NCBI GenBank assembly: GCA_963739385.1
Contig: CAVUAI010000034.1
Location: forward strand, 75,905 to 139,904
DNA from: VAZQ01 sp963739385
GTDB taxonomy: Bacteria; Pseudomonadota; Alphaproteobacteria; Rhizobiales; Xanthobacteraceae
Direction: 5' to 3'
DNA: 64,000 nucleotides
Position numbers and translations under genes: made by a program
Shown here: positions 10,026 to 18,499 of the stretch, piece after piece
How positions within the stretch are numbered: position 1 is the stretch's first letter
Layout of the letters: each line of letters begins with the position of its first letter
The notes under the pieces: model-generated
Databases searched by the model: none
Told to the model about the DNA's origin: nothing
Seen by the model: the letters and a program-made list of their open reading frames with translations, nothing else

Positions 10026-10137
10026 TGCGGCGCCGCGTTGGTCCGGAGCGGGGAGGCAAGGGATGTTACCACTGCTAGCAATGACGAGGACAGGGCCCAA
10101 GGGATCGCCGGGACTGAAGGTCCGGCTGCCGCGACGA

Positions 10138-10944
10138 TCATTCGGCCGCCTTCGCCTCATCCCAGAGCGCGTCCATTTCCGCGAGTGTGGCCGCCTGCGG
10201 CGTCTTGCCCTGCTCGGCGAGCGCCCGTTCGATTGCGCCGAAGCGGCGCTCGAATTTCTGGTTCGTTGCCCGCAGCGTCGCTTCCGGGTCGACGGCGAGG
10301 TGGCGTGCGAGATTGACGACGGCGAACAGGAGGTCGCCCACCTCGGCGCCGGCGGCAGCGCTTTTGCCGGCGATGAGCTCGGTCTCGATCTCGTCCGCCT
10401 CCTCGCGGATCTTGGCAAGCACGGCATGCGGATCGTTCCAGTCGAAGCCGACCTTGCCGGCTTTGGCCTGCAGCTTGAGCGCGCGGGTGAGGGCAGGGAG
10501 TGCCACCGGAACGCCGGCGAGGGCGCCTGCCGGCTCCGCCTGGCCATGTCGGCCGGACTTTTGCGCGCGCTCCTCGCTCTTGATGCGTTCCCACAAGTTC
10601 CTGACGCCTTCCGGCGTGAGGCCGCGCTGGTCGCCGAACACATGGGGATGGCGACGCACGAGCTTTTCAGTGAGGCCTTGCACCACATCGCCGAAATCGA
10701 AGGCGCCTTGCTCCTGCGCCATGCGAGCATGGAAGACGACCTGCAACAGCAGGTCGCCGAGTTCGTCGCGCAAGTCGGCGAGATCGTCGCGCGCGATGGC
10801 ATCCGCCACCTCATACGCCTCTTCGATGGTGTAGGGAGCGATCGTTGCGAAGTTCTGCTCCAGATCCCACGGGCACCCAGAGCCCGGCGTGCGCAGCGCC
10901 GCCATGATTTCGAGGAGACGGGCAATATCGCGGGAAGAGGTCAT
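10138..10944 (-). CDS. mazG: Nucleoside triphosphate pyrophosphohydrolase MazG
   Basis: Hydrolyses NTPs or dNTPs to NMP and PPi, cleaning nucleotide pools and affecting alarmone levels. 268 residues from ATG 10944 (MTSSRDIARLLEIM); the frame is open nine codons further. The first MazG domain shows PGSGCPWDLEQ, TIEEAYEVADAI and DELGDLLLQVVFHA (metal-binding ExxE and ExxD pairs). The second has REEADEIETEL and VGDLLFAVVNLARHL. Two full domains as in E. coli MazG. Confidence 0.94.
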   Translation of the reverse strand: MTSSRDIARLLEIMAALRTPGSGCPWDLEQNFATIAPYTIEEAYEVADAIARDDLADLRDELGDLLLQVVFHARMAQEQGAFDFGDVVQGLTEKLVRRHPHVFGDQRGLTPEGVRNLWERIKSEERAQKSGRHGQAEPAGALAGVPVALPALTRALKLQAKAGKVGFDWNDPHAVLAKIREEADEIETELIAGKSAAAGAEVGDLLFAVVNLARHLAVDPEATLRATNQKFERRFGAIERALAEQGKTPQAATLAEMDALWDEAKAAE

Positions 10945-11109
10945 GGCGTGCACCGGGTCTGCAGACGGCACAGGGGTGGCAAATGGACCAAGGCACGCTA
11001 CAGGGGACCTCGCCGCCTGTCCCGGTCGTGCTTCCGCTATCCTCTGAAAGGTTCGCGCCGCAGCCGGGGGCTCCCCAACGTGCGGCGCGCAAGATCGATG
11101 CGAAAAAGG

Positions 11110-11649
11110 TCAGTGACCGGTACGTTCGGCGGCGCGGCTCGCCTCGAACAGGAACCAGCAGCGCTTCTCGGCTTCGTCGATGAAATTCTCGAGCAGGCTG
11201 GCGGTCGCCACGTCCTCGTGTTTGTCGGCGACCTCATGAGCTTCGCGCATGTTGTGGATCTGGGCCTTGTTGTCGTTCATCAGCTCGATCAGCATGTCGA
11301 TGGCGGCAACATAGTCCTTGTCGTTGTCCTTCACCCGCTGCAGCTTGGCGATGTTGCCGATCGAGCGGATCGTCGTGCCGCCGATCTTTCGAACCCGCTC
11401 GGCCAGGATGTCGATGCTGCCTTCGAGCTGCTCCGCCTGCTCGTCGAGCAGAAGATGGTAGTCGCGGAAATGTGGGCCGCTGACGTGCCAATGAAAATTC
11501 TTGGTCTTGACGTAGAGGGCAAAAGTGTCGGCCACGAGCCCGTTGAGCGCCGCCGATACTTCACGGACGGCCTCGGGCGACAAGTCGGTCGGCGTGTCGA
11601 GCCGCGGCGGGGCCGTGCGCGGTCCGAGTTCTCTCACCTTGCTGGTCAC
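11110..11649 (-). CDS. dps: Dps-family ferritin-like DNA-protection protein
   Basis: Ferritin-like dodecamer that oxidises and stores iron and protects DNA. 179 residues. Ferroxidase-centre signature is intact: KNFHWHVSGPHFRDYHLLLD followed by EQAEQLEGSIDILAERV. It has a longer N-terminal tail than the shortest Dps proteins, and the tail includes basic residues that could contact DNA. Divergent from the dioxygenase gene at 11856; the 206 bp between them probably hold both promoters. Confidence 0.92.
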   Translation of the reverse strand: MTSKVRELGPRTAPPRLDTPTDLSPEAVREVSAALNGLVADTFALYVKTKNFHWHVSGPHFRDYHLLLDEQAEQLEGSIDILAERVRKIGGTTIRSIGNIAKLQRVKDNDKDYVAAIDMLIELMNDNKAQIHNMREAHEVADKHEDVATASLLENFIDEAEKRCWFLFEASRAAERTGH

Positions 11650-11792
11650 GTGACACCTCGTGCTTTGGGGGCAAAATCAAATGAACACTGCGCCGGTGGC
11701 GGCGCCTTGATATCCGTGAAACGCGGCGACGGGTCCGAAGTTCCTCACGGTGTGCCTTTCTTCGCGGCCGCGGTGTGCCTATTTTACGGGAC

Positions 11793-11832
11793 GCCCCCGC
11801 CTTGGGGGCCCTTCGCAGGCAGGCACCTGCCT
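11793..11832. promoter_or_regulatory. Two inverted repeats upstream of the dioxygenase genes
   Basis: A GC-rich hairpin GCCCCC-GCCTT-GGGGGC (11793-11809) is followed by the perfect 16-bp palindrome AGGCAGGCACCTGCCT (11817-11832), 24 nt before the ATG at 11856. The palindrome could be an operator for a dimeric regulator of the dioxygenase operon. No regulator gene is adjacent. Its position is suggestive; its function is inferred only. Confidence 0.35.
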
Positions 11833-11855
11833 TTCCGGCTGCACAGGTCACGCCC

Positions 11856-13229
11856 ATGAGAGCAGACGAGATCAGGACCCTGATTCAGCCCGGTCGTGTG
11901 CACCGCTGCATCTACACCGACCCCGATATTTTCGAGCTCGAACTCGACAGGATTTTTGGCTCGGCCTGGGTCTATGTAGGACACGAAAGCCAGGTCCAAC
12001 ACCCCGGAGATTTTTTCGCCACCCGGATCGGGCGCCGGCCGCTACTGCTGGTGCGGGACGCGGCTGGGAAGGTTCAGCTCCTGCACAATCAATGTGCGCA
12101 TCGCGGTTCGATGGTGGTGGCGTCCGAGGGGGGACATACGTCCGAGTTCAGGTGCTGCTACCACGGCTGGACCTACCATCTGGACGGCCGGCTGAAAGCC
12201 GCGCCACTCCTGCACGGATATCCGGACGGCTTCGACCCCGAGGATCCGAACGTAGCGATGCGCGCCGTACCACGGGTGGCAAGCTATCGCGGGTTCTTGT
12301 TCGGAAGTCTGGCTCCGGATGGTCCGAGCCTGGAGGAGTTTCTCGGTTACATGACGACCTCGTTCGACGACATGGTCGACCGGGCGCCGGAGGACGGGCT
12401 GGACGTGGCCGGCGGTGTCTTCAAGCACACCTACAAGGCCAACTGGAAGCTCTACCTGGAAAACCTTTGCGACGCTGCGCATCCGCTGTTCGTTCATCAA
12501 TCATCGATCGATGCCGCGCAACGGCAGTCGGACGACGTCCATTCCGACGGCTCAGGCGAGATCGCGATCAGGCAGATGCGCCAGAACGGTGCGCCGTACA
12601 GTTTCTGGGAGGCCAATGTCGGGATCTGGACCTATCCCAACGGCCACAGCTTTCTCGGCGACTACCACGACGACGCGAAGCTGGTTGCCGCTCTGAACGA
12701 TCCGGTGTTTCGCGACTACGTGTCGGCGATGGAAGCAAGGAAGGGCAGGGAGAAGACCAAGACCATTCTCGATACCCGGCGCTGGAACAGCAACGTTTAC
12801 CCAAATCTTTCGTTCATGAGCCAGTTCCAGCAGCTGCGCGTCGTGCATCCCGTCTCCGTCAACGAGACCGTCGTCCACACCTACACATTTCGGTTGCGCG
12901 GCGCGCCGAACCGCATGTTCGAGAATGCCGTGAGCTTCGCCAATGTCGTCAATGGCACCGGGTCGCTCGTGCTCACCGACGATCTCGAAATCTACAACCG
13001 CATCGGTCTGGGCCTCTCCAGCGCCGGCTCCGAATGGCTCGAGATCGGGCGCGGTTATGCCGGCGACCGGCCCGACGAGCACGGCGGACGGCGCGGCAAG
13101 AATTCAACCAGCGAGGTCTATATCCGCAACATGTTCGACGCCTGGCTCGGCTACATGGCGGAGGAGGGGCCGCAGGCGCGTCCGGCGCCGGCCTTGACCA
13201 GCGCGCGGCGGCCCGCAGAGGTCCGATGA
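11856..13229 (+). CDS. Rieske ring-hydroxylating oxygenase, large (alpha) subunit
   Basis: Catalytic subunit of a non-heme iron oxygenase that adds O2 to an aromatic substrate. 457 residues from ATG 11856. Rieske [2Fe-2S] ligands: C80-x-H82 (QCAHRGS) and C100-x2-H103 (CCYHGW). Mononuclear iron site: D206, H209 and H214 in DAAHPLFVH. The stop overlaps the start of the beta subunit by 4 nt. No ferredoxin or reductase gene is in the window, so electrons must come from elsewhere. Substrate cannot be read from the sequence; benzoate- or cumate-like acids are possible. Confidence 0.92.
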   Translation: MRADEIRTLIQPGRVHRCIYTDPDIFELELDRIFGSAWVYVGHESQVQHPGDFFATRIGRRPLLLVRDAAGKVQLLHNQCAHRGSMVVASEGGHTSEFRCCYHGWTYHLDGRLKAAPLLHGYPDGFDPEDPNVAMRAVPRVASYRGFLFGSLAPDGPSLEEFLGYMTTSFDDMVDRAPEDGLDVAGGVFKHTYKANWKLYLENLCDAAHPLFVHQSSIDAAQRQSDDVHSDGSGEIAIRQMRQNGAPYSFWEANVGIWTYPNGHSFLGDYHDDAKLVAALNDPVFRDYVSAMEARKGREKTKTILDTRRWNSNVYPNLSFMSQFQQLRVVHPVSVNETVVHTYTFRLRGAPNRMFENAVSFANVVNGTGSLVLTDDLEIYNRIGLGLSSAGSEWLEIGRGYAGDRPDEHGGRRGKNSTSEVYIRNMFDAWLGYMAEEGPQARPAPALTSARRPAEVR

Positions 13230-13768
13230 TGACGCTGTCGCCCGCACGCTCCGGTGCGTCGACGCCGCCGGCGCCCGATGTCGGATCGCGCGCGTTCACC
13301 TTGTCCGATTGCGAGCAATTTCTCATTCATGAAGCGCGCCTGCTTGACGAAGGCCGCTTCGAACAGTGGCTGGATCTGTTCACCGCCGATGCCTGGTACT
13401 GGGTGCCCTCGCAGCCTGGCCAGGACAACCCGCGCGATACGGTCTCGCTGATCTATGATGATCGCCGGTTGCTTGAGACGCGCGTGCGCCGGCTCGCGAG
13501 TCCGCGCATCTATTCGCAGGAGCCCAGATCGCGGACGAGCCGGATGATCGGCAACGTGACGATCGAAGAGATGGCTGCGGGAGGGCGGGCGTGCACCGTT
13601 CGCTCCAAGTGTCAGCTCGTGGAATACCGCAGAGAAGCCCAGCGCATCTTTGCCGGCACGTGTTTTCACCGTCTGGTGCAAGCAGAGAATGGCATTCGAA
13701 TTGCTTGGAAGCGCGTCGACCTCGTGAATTGCGATGCCCCCCATGAGGGACTGGTGGTGCCGTTCTAG
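13226..13768 (+). CDS. Ring-hydroxylating oxygenase, small (beta) subunit
   Basis: SnoaL/NTF2-fold beta subunit, structural partner of the alpha subunit. 180 residues from ATG 13226, overlapping the alpha stop in an ATGATGA context; ATG 13229 is also possible. Family pattern: EQFLIHEARLLDEGRFEQWLDLF, then WYWVP, YDDRRLLETRVRRL and SRTSRMIGNV, which is standard for beta subunits. Translationally coupled to alpha. The solute-binding protein 32 nt downstream may deliver the substrate. Confidence 0.92.
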   Translation: MMTLSPARSGASTPPAPDVGSRAFTLSDCEQFLIHEARLLDEGRFEQWLDLFTADAWYWVPSQPGQDNPRDTVSLIYDDRRLLETRVRRLASPRIYSQEPRSRTSRMIGNVTIEEMAAGGRACTVRSKCQLVEYRREAQRIFAGTCFHRLVQAENGIRIAWKRVDLVNCDAPHEGLVVPF

Positions 13769-13800
13769 ATCCGAGGAATCCCTGCCCAGGAGAGACTGCC

Positions 13801-14802
13801 ATGCGCATTTTGAGCATGAAGGATATCCGTAAAGCCTCGTTCGGCGTCGCGGCCGGATTGGTGCTGGGGACGGTCCTTACGGCAGCATCTGCGGCCGCAG
13901 CCGCCGAGGCGGTGACTTACCTGTTTCCGGCTCCGCCCATCCTCCCGGCGTTCGGACCGATCCAGCTTGCCAAGGGCAAGGGTTATTTCACCGCGGCCGG
14001 GATCGACGTGAGCTTTGCTGTCGGCCGCGGTGGCGTGGACGTGGCAAAGCAGGTGGGCGCGGGCAACGCGCCACTCGGCGGCATCGTCGCCGATGGACCG
14101 ATCATGGTCCGCCAGAACGGTGTGCCCATCAAGATCGCCGCCATGTTCGGCGGCAAGGGCTTCATGCAGCTCGTGGTGCGGGAGGACTCCGGCATCACCA
14201 AGCCGAGCGACCTCAAGGGCAAGACGATCTCGGTCATGTCGTTTCAGGATACGACGTTTTATGCGCTGCTCGGATTGCTGGCGAGCGCGGGGCTCAAGCA
14301 GGAGGACGTGAATATCCAATCCGCCGGTCCGAGCGGCGTCTGGGAGTTCGTCGCCACCGGCAAGGCTGCCGGCATGGCGGGCGTCCCGGACTGGATACCC
14401 CCGGTGCAGGCGGCCGGTGTGAAGGTGAGGGTGATCCCGACGGACGAGTTTTTCCCCCACATGGCCCAGGCGATCGGGGTATCCGACCAGGTCATCAGGG
14501 ACCGGCCCGAACTCGTCCGCAAGTTCGTCCAGGCGGCCTTGCGCGGCATGAAGGACATCATGGACGACACGGACAAGGCGGCCGAGGATTTCGTGACTTT
14601 CGTTCCCGAATGGAAGGGCAAGGAAGGCGCGATCAAGGGAACGTTCCGCTACTACGCCACCCTGGTCTATCCCGGTCAGCGCCAGCTCGGCGAGGTCAAC
14701 GTGGAGCGCCTCGCGCACCTGCAGGACTTCTACCTCGCGAAGGGGATCATCCAGAAGAAGTCGCCGCTCGAGGAGCTCTACACCAACGAGTTCATCAGAT
14801 AG
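13801..14802 (+). CDS. NMT1-type ABC solute-binding protein
   Basis: Periplasmic binding protein, 333 residues, with a signal peptide (hydrophobic FGVAAGLVLGTVLTAASAAAA). AGGAGAG precedes the ATG by 7 nt. NMT1-like features are PIQLAKGKGYFTAAGIDVSF and DLKGKTISVMSFQDTT. It lies 32 nt after the oxygenase beta subunit on the same strand, so it is probably in that operon and binds the aromatic substrate. Permease and ATPase genes do not follow. Confidence 0.85.
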   Translation: MRILSMKDIRKASFGVAAGLVLGTVLTAASAAAAAEAVTYLFPAPPILPAFGPIQLAKGKGYFTAAGIDVSFAVGRGGVDVAKQVGAGNAPLGGIVADGPIMVRQNGVPIKIAAMFGGKGFMQLVVREDSGITKPSDLKGKTISVMSFQDTTFYALLGLLASAGLKQEDVNIQSAGPSGVWEFVATGKAAGMAGVPDWIPPVQAAGVKVRVIPTDEFFPHMAQAIGVSDQVIRDRPELVRKFVQAALRGMKDIMDDTDKAAEDFVTFVPEWKGKEGAIKGTFRYYATLVYPGQRQLGEVNVERLAHLQDFYLAKGIIQKKSPLEELYTNEFIR

Positions 14803-15131
14803 CTGCCGAGGAGAGCGGGCGGCGATTTGGGGTCAGGGGCTCCCGCCATAGCCCAATTCGCATAAGAGATATTATGGAACATCTACGGATGAGCCCGACA
14901 GGCGGCGACAACTGGGGCGGCCTTTGCCAATTCGCGGCATCACCGCTCGTCCAGCCACGGGTTGAGAGCGAGCCTTGGCGGCATTGGCCTCCGGGATTAC
15001 ACGAAGAGCCGTCGCCAATACGTTGATCTGGCAAGATAATGCGCCCGACTTCCGCGTCATGGCCCCGCGAGGCTGAAAGCTGAAATTAGGAAGTTGCGTC
15101 TCGGCTTAACTGAAGTTTCTCCCACATCACT
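14803..15131. other. Intergenic stretch with no recognised gene
   Basis: About 330 bp between the binding protein (plus) and the MBL hydrolase (minus). I see short open frames on the minus strand but none with a recognisable family, and no clear terminator. In other genomes permease and ATPase genes could be expected at this position; they are absent. Confidence 0.5.
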
Positions 15132-15944
15132 TCAGATGAGCTCGTTGCTTGGTATTTCGAACGTCATCCCGTCGAACGCAGGCTCGACATGGGGCGGCAG
15201 CCTGGTCCGCAGCTCGTCGTAGTCGAGATCGCTGTGGAGGTTGGTCAGGATCGCGCGGGCGGGCTTGATGCGCGCGATCCAGGCGAGGGCATCATCGACG
15301 CTGAAATGGCTGGGATGGGGGTGGTAGCGGAGCGCGTCCACGACCCAGACGTCGGTACTCGCGAGCGCCGCCACGCTGGCATCGGGCAAGCCGCTGAGGT
15401 CGCAGGAATAGACCAGGCCACCGAAGCGAAACCCCAGGGAGGCAATCGGGCCGTGCTCCTGCAGGATGGGCAGGGCGGTGATCGGGCCACCCTCCCCCTC
15501 GACGATCACCTGGCGGCCTGGCTCCAGCCGGTGCTCGGTCACGATCGGCGGATATTCGCTGCCGGGCGGCGACCGGAAGCAATAATCGAAGCGGGTGTGC
15601 AATACCTTCGATGTCTCCTCGTCGAGGTAGACGTCGACCCGGCGGCGGCGGTGAAGGAACAGCCCGCGCAGGTCGTCGATGCCATGGGTGTGGTCGGCGT
15701 GTTCATGGGTGAAGAGCACCGCGTCGAGCCAATCGACCTCGGCCTCGAGCAGCTGCTCGCGCAAGTCGGGCGAGGTATCGACCAGCACGCGGGTGACGCC
15801 CGCTCCGTTATGCCGTTCCACCAGCAGCGATGTGCGCCGGCGGCGGTTCCTGGGATTGCTCGGATTGCAGGCGCCCCAACCGAGCGCTGGCCGGGGAACG
15901 CCGCCGGAGGAGCCGGAGCCGAGGATCGTAAACTTCACAGTCAT
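15132..15944 (-). CDS. MBL-fold metal-dependent hydrolase (PhnP/RNase Z-like)
   Basis: Metallo-beta-lactamase-fold phosphodiesterase-type enzyme, 270 residues from ATG 15944 (MTVKFTILGSG). A GTG at 15959 overlaps the tatD stop in GTGA and adds five residues; it may be the coupled start. Motifs: SGSSGGVPRP at the N-terminus, FTHEHADHTHGIDDL (HxHxDH dinuclear metal site), YSCDLSG and the late histidine in RYHPHPSHFS. PhnP (cyclic phosphodiesterase) is the closest named family. The pairing with tatD and metG is common in Rhizobiales. Confidence 0.85.
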   Translation of the reverse strand: MTVKFTILGSGSSGGVPRPALGWGACNPSNPRNRRRRTSLLVERHNGAGVTRVLVDTSPDLREQLLEAEVDWLDAVLFTHEHADHTHGIDDLRGLFLHRRRRVDVYLDEETSKVLHTRFDYCFRSPPGSEYPPIVTEHRLEPGRQVIVEGEGGPITALPILQEHGPIASLGFRFGGLVYSCDLSGLPDASVAALASTDVWVVDALRYHPHPSHFSVDDALAWIARIKPARAILTNLHSDLDYDELRTRLPPHVEPAFDGMTFEIPSNELI

Positions 15945-15955
15945 GTGGTTCGCGT

Positions 15956-16774
15956 TCACGCTTGCGCCGGCTGCGGCGAGGTCTGCGTGCTGGCCCCCTG
16001 GCGCGGAACCTTGCGGAAGAGACGAAAGAAATTCTCGGTCGTCTGCCGCGCGATTTCGTCGATCGACACCTCGCGCGCCGCCGCAAGAACCTTGGCGGTC
16101 TCGACCACATAGGCCGGCTCGTTGCGCCTGCCGCGATGGCTGCCGGGCGCCAGATATGGCGCATCGGTCTCCACCAGAATCCGATCGGCCGGCAGGCCGC
16201 GCGCGATCGCGCGCAGCTCGTCCGACTTCTTGAAGGTCAGGATCCCGGTGAACGAGATGAACAGGCCGAGTGCGATCGCCCGTTGTGCGAGATCATGGCC
16301 GCCGGTGAAGCAATGCAGCACCGCCGGGAAGGCGCCCTTCCCCGTTTCCGCCTCCAGTATTTGGGCCATGTCGTCGTCGGCCTCACGCGAATGAATGACA
16401 AGCGGCAGGCCGGTCGCGCGCGCGGCGGCAATGTGGTTGCGCAAGCCCTGGGCCTGGGCGTCGCGCGGGCTGAGATCGTAGTGATAATCGAGCCCGGCCT
16501 CGCCGATCGCCACCACCTTGGGATGGTGCGTGCGACCGATGAGGTCGTCAGTGGTGACGTCGAGCTCCTCATGGGCGTTGTGCGGATGGGTGCCGACCGA
16601 GCAGTAGACGTCGTGGAACCGCTCGGCGATGGCGAGCACCTGGGCTTGCTGCTTGACGCGGGTGGAGATGGTGACGATACGCGCGACACCGGCCGTCCGG
16701 GCGCGCCCGAGAACAGCATCGAGCTCGTCCGCGAAGTCGGGAAAATCGAGATGACAATGGCTGTCGACCAGCAT
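15956..16774 (-). CDS. tatD: TatD-family metal-dependent DNase
   Basis: TIM-barrel hydrolase with 3'-5' exonuclease activity, acting in DNA repair and quality control. 272 residues from ATG 16774, which shares one base with the metG stop (TGATG). Metal ligands: DSHCHLDF (HxH), GEAGLDYHYD (Glu), VIHSREADDD (His), VLHCFTGG (His) and VETDAPYLAP (Asp). Length is usual for TatD/YcfH. It sits in the tmk-holB-metG-tatD operon. Confidence 0.94.
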   Translation of the reverse strand: MLVDSHCHLDFPDFADELDAVLGRARTAGVARIVTISTRVKQQAQVLAIAERFHDVYCSVGTHPHNAHEELDVTTDDLIGRTHHPKVVAIGEAGLDYHYDLSPRDAQAQGLRNHIAAARATGLPLVIHSREADDDMAQILEAETGKGAFPAVLHCFTGGHDLAQRAIALGLFISFTGILTFKKSDELRAIARGLPADRILVETDAPYLAPGSHRGRRNEPAYVVETAKVLAAAREVSIDEIARQTTENFFRLFRKVPRQGASTQTSPQPAQA

Positions 16775-18336
16775 CAGGCCTGCGCGCTCCCTTCGCTGTC
16801 GACATAGCGGGGAAAGACCGGCGTCGGCGGCGGCAGCGCCGAGCCGGCGGCAATCCGGCGCGTGCCACCGAGCTCGCTGAACTGTCGCTGGTCTTCCGGG
16901 ATGGCAAGCAGGTCGAGCAGCCTGGCGGCAGAACCCGGCATGAAGGGCTGGGCAAGGATCGACACCTGCCGCAGCACCTCGGCGGTGACGTAGAGCACCG
17001 TGCCCTGGCGCGCCGGATCGCTCTTGGCGAGCGCCCACGGCGCCTCGCCGGCGAAATAGCGGTTGGCCTCGGCGACCACGGCCCAGACCGCATTGAGCAC
17101 TTGGTGGAGCTGCTGCGTCTTCATGGCCTCGCGCCCCTTGCCAATCATACCGTCGGCCAGCGCCAGCAGCGACTTGTCGGCGTCGGAGAACGCGCCCGGC
17201 TGCGGCAGCACGCCGCCGAGCTGCCGCGCGACCATGGTCAGCGAGCGCTGCGCCAGATTACCGAGGTCATTGGCGAGGTCGGCGTTGATGCGGTTGACAA
17301 TCGCCTCCAGGCTGTAGTTGCCGTCCTGGCCGAATGGCACTTCACGCAGAAAGAAGTAACGCAGCTGGTCGACGCCGTAGGCGTCGACCAGTGCGATTGG
17401 ATCGACGACGTTGCCAACCGATTTCGACATCTTCTCGCCGCGGTTGAACAAGAACCCGTGCGAGAAGATGCGGCGCGGCACCTCTACCCCCGCCGACATG
17501 AGAAAGGCAGGCCAGTAGACTGCGTGGAAGCGCACGATGTCCTTGCCGATCACGTGCAGGTCCGCGGGCCAGTAATGCTGGAACCGCGGGCTGTCCGTAT
17601 CCGGGTAACCGACAGCGGTGATGTAGTTGGTAAGGGCATCGACCCACACATACATCACATGCTTCGAATTGCCCGGCACTTTGACGCCCCAATCGAAGGT
17701 CGTGCGCGAGATCGAAAGATCCTGCAGGCCGCCTTTGACGAAGCTCATGACCTCGTTGAGGCGTTCCCGCGGCAACACGTAGTCGGGATGTTTGGCGTAG
17801 AGATCGAGCAGTTTCTGCTGGTAGGCGGAGAGCCGGAAGAAATAGCTCTCCTCCTCGACCCATTCGACCGGCGTGCCTTGCGGGCCGATCCGCTCGCCGC
17901 GTTCGTCTAGCCTGGTCTCGTCCTCGTCGTAATACGCTTCATCGCGCACCGAGTACCAGCCGGAATACTTGCCGAGATAGATATCGCCCGCCGCTTCCAT
18001 GCGCTCCCAGATTCCGACCGAGGCGCGATGATGGCGTTCCTCGGTGGTGCGGATGAACTCGTCGTTCGAGCAGTTGAGACGCTCGACCATCGCCTTGAAG
18101 AGCGGGACGTTGCGCTCGACCAGCTGCTGCGGCGTGAGCTTCTCTCTTGCCGCCGTCTGCAGCATCTTGATGCCGTGCTCGTCGGTGCCGGTCAGGAACA
18201 GCACGTCGTAGCCGTCGAGCCGCATGAAGCGGGCGATCGCGTCGGTCGCGATCGCTTCATAGGCGTGGCCGATGTGAGGGGGCCCGTTGGGATAGGCGAT
18301 GGCCGTGGTGAGATAGTAGCGGGGCTTGTCAGCCAT
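16774..18336 (-). CDS. metG: Methionyl-tRNA synthetase
   Basis: Charges tRNA-Met and initiator tRNA. 520 residues from ATG 18336 (MADKPRYYLTTAIAYPNG); the frame extends upstream but the extension is not conserved. Class I motifs: HIGH in PPHIGHAYEA and KMSKS in GEKMSKSVGNV. The connecting domain lacks the zinc-knuckle cysteines (SVRDEAYYDEDET), so this is the short zinc-free type. No C-terminal tRNA-binding EMAP domain, as usual in this clade. Confidence 0.97.
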   Translation of the reverse strand: MADKPRYYLTTAIAYPNGPPHIGHAYEAIATDAIARFMRLDGYDVLFLTGTDEHGIKMLQTAAREKLTPQQLVERNVPLFKAMVERLNCSNDEFIRTTEERHHRASVGIWERMEAAGDIYLGKYSGWYSVRDEAYYDEDETRLDERGERIGPQGTPVEWVEEESYFFRLSAYQQKLLDLYAKHPDYVLPRERLNEVMSFVKGGLQDLSISRTTFDWGVKVPGNSKHVMYVWVDALTNYITAVGYPDTDSPRFQHYWPADLHVIGKDIVRFHAVYWPAFLMSAGVEVPRRIFSHGFLFNRGEKMSKSVGNVVDPIALVDAYGVDQLRYFFLREVPFGQDGNYSLEAIVNRINADLANDLGNLAQRSLTMVARQLGGVLPQPGAFSDADKSLLALADGMIGKGREAMKTQQLHQVLNAVWAVVAEANRYFAGEAPWALAKSDPARQGTVLYVTAEVLRQVSILAQPFMPGSAARLLDLLAIPEDQRQFSELGGTRRIAAGSALPPPTPVFPRYVDSEGSAQA

Positions 18337-18458
18337 CGAATGCACCAGGAGTGACGTCTGCTCGTGTCGGCTATCGGTACCACCGGATTTGTCGCGACGC
18401 GTGGTACACGCTGCGCAACAGGCGACCAGGCCTGCAACGGCGGTCAATCCAAAGACAT

Positions 18459-18486
18459 GCATGGCCGGGACGGGGCCCGGCCATGC
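18459..18486. other. Strong hairpin between holB and metG
   Basis: Perfect 11-bp inverted repeat GCATGGCCGGG / CCCGGCCATGC with a 6-nt loop, in the 163-bp gap between the holB stop and the metG start. It would form in the holB-metG read-through transcript. No uridine run follows on the minus strand, so it is not a classic terminator; it may stabilise the upstream message or reduce read-through. Confidence 0.4.
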
Positions 18487-18499
18487 CGAGCCATAGGTA

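Noticed and set aside
9787..11859. 690-codon plus-strand frame across tctC, mazG and dps
   Set aside because: Opposite-strand shadow; the three minus-strand genes account for the region.
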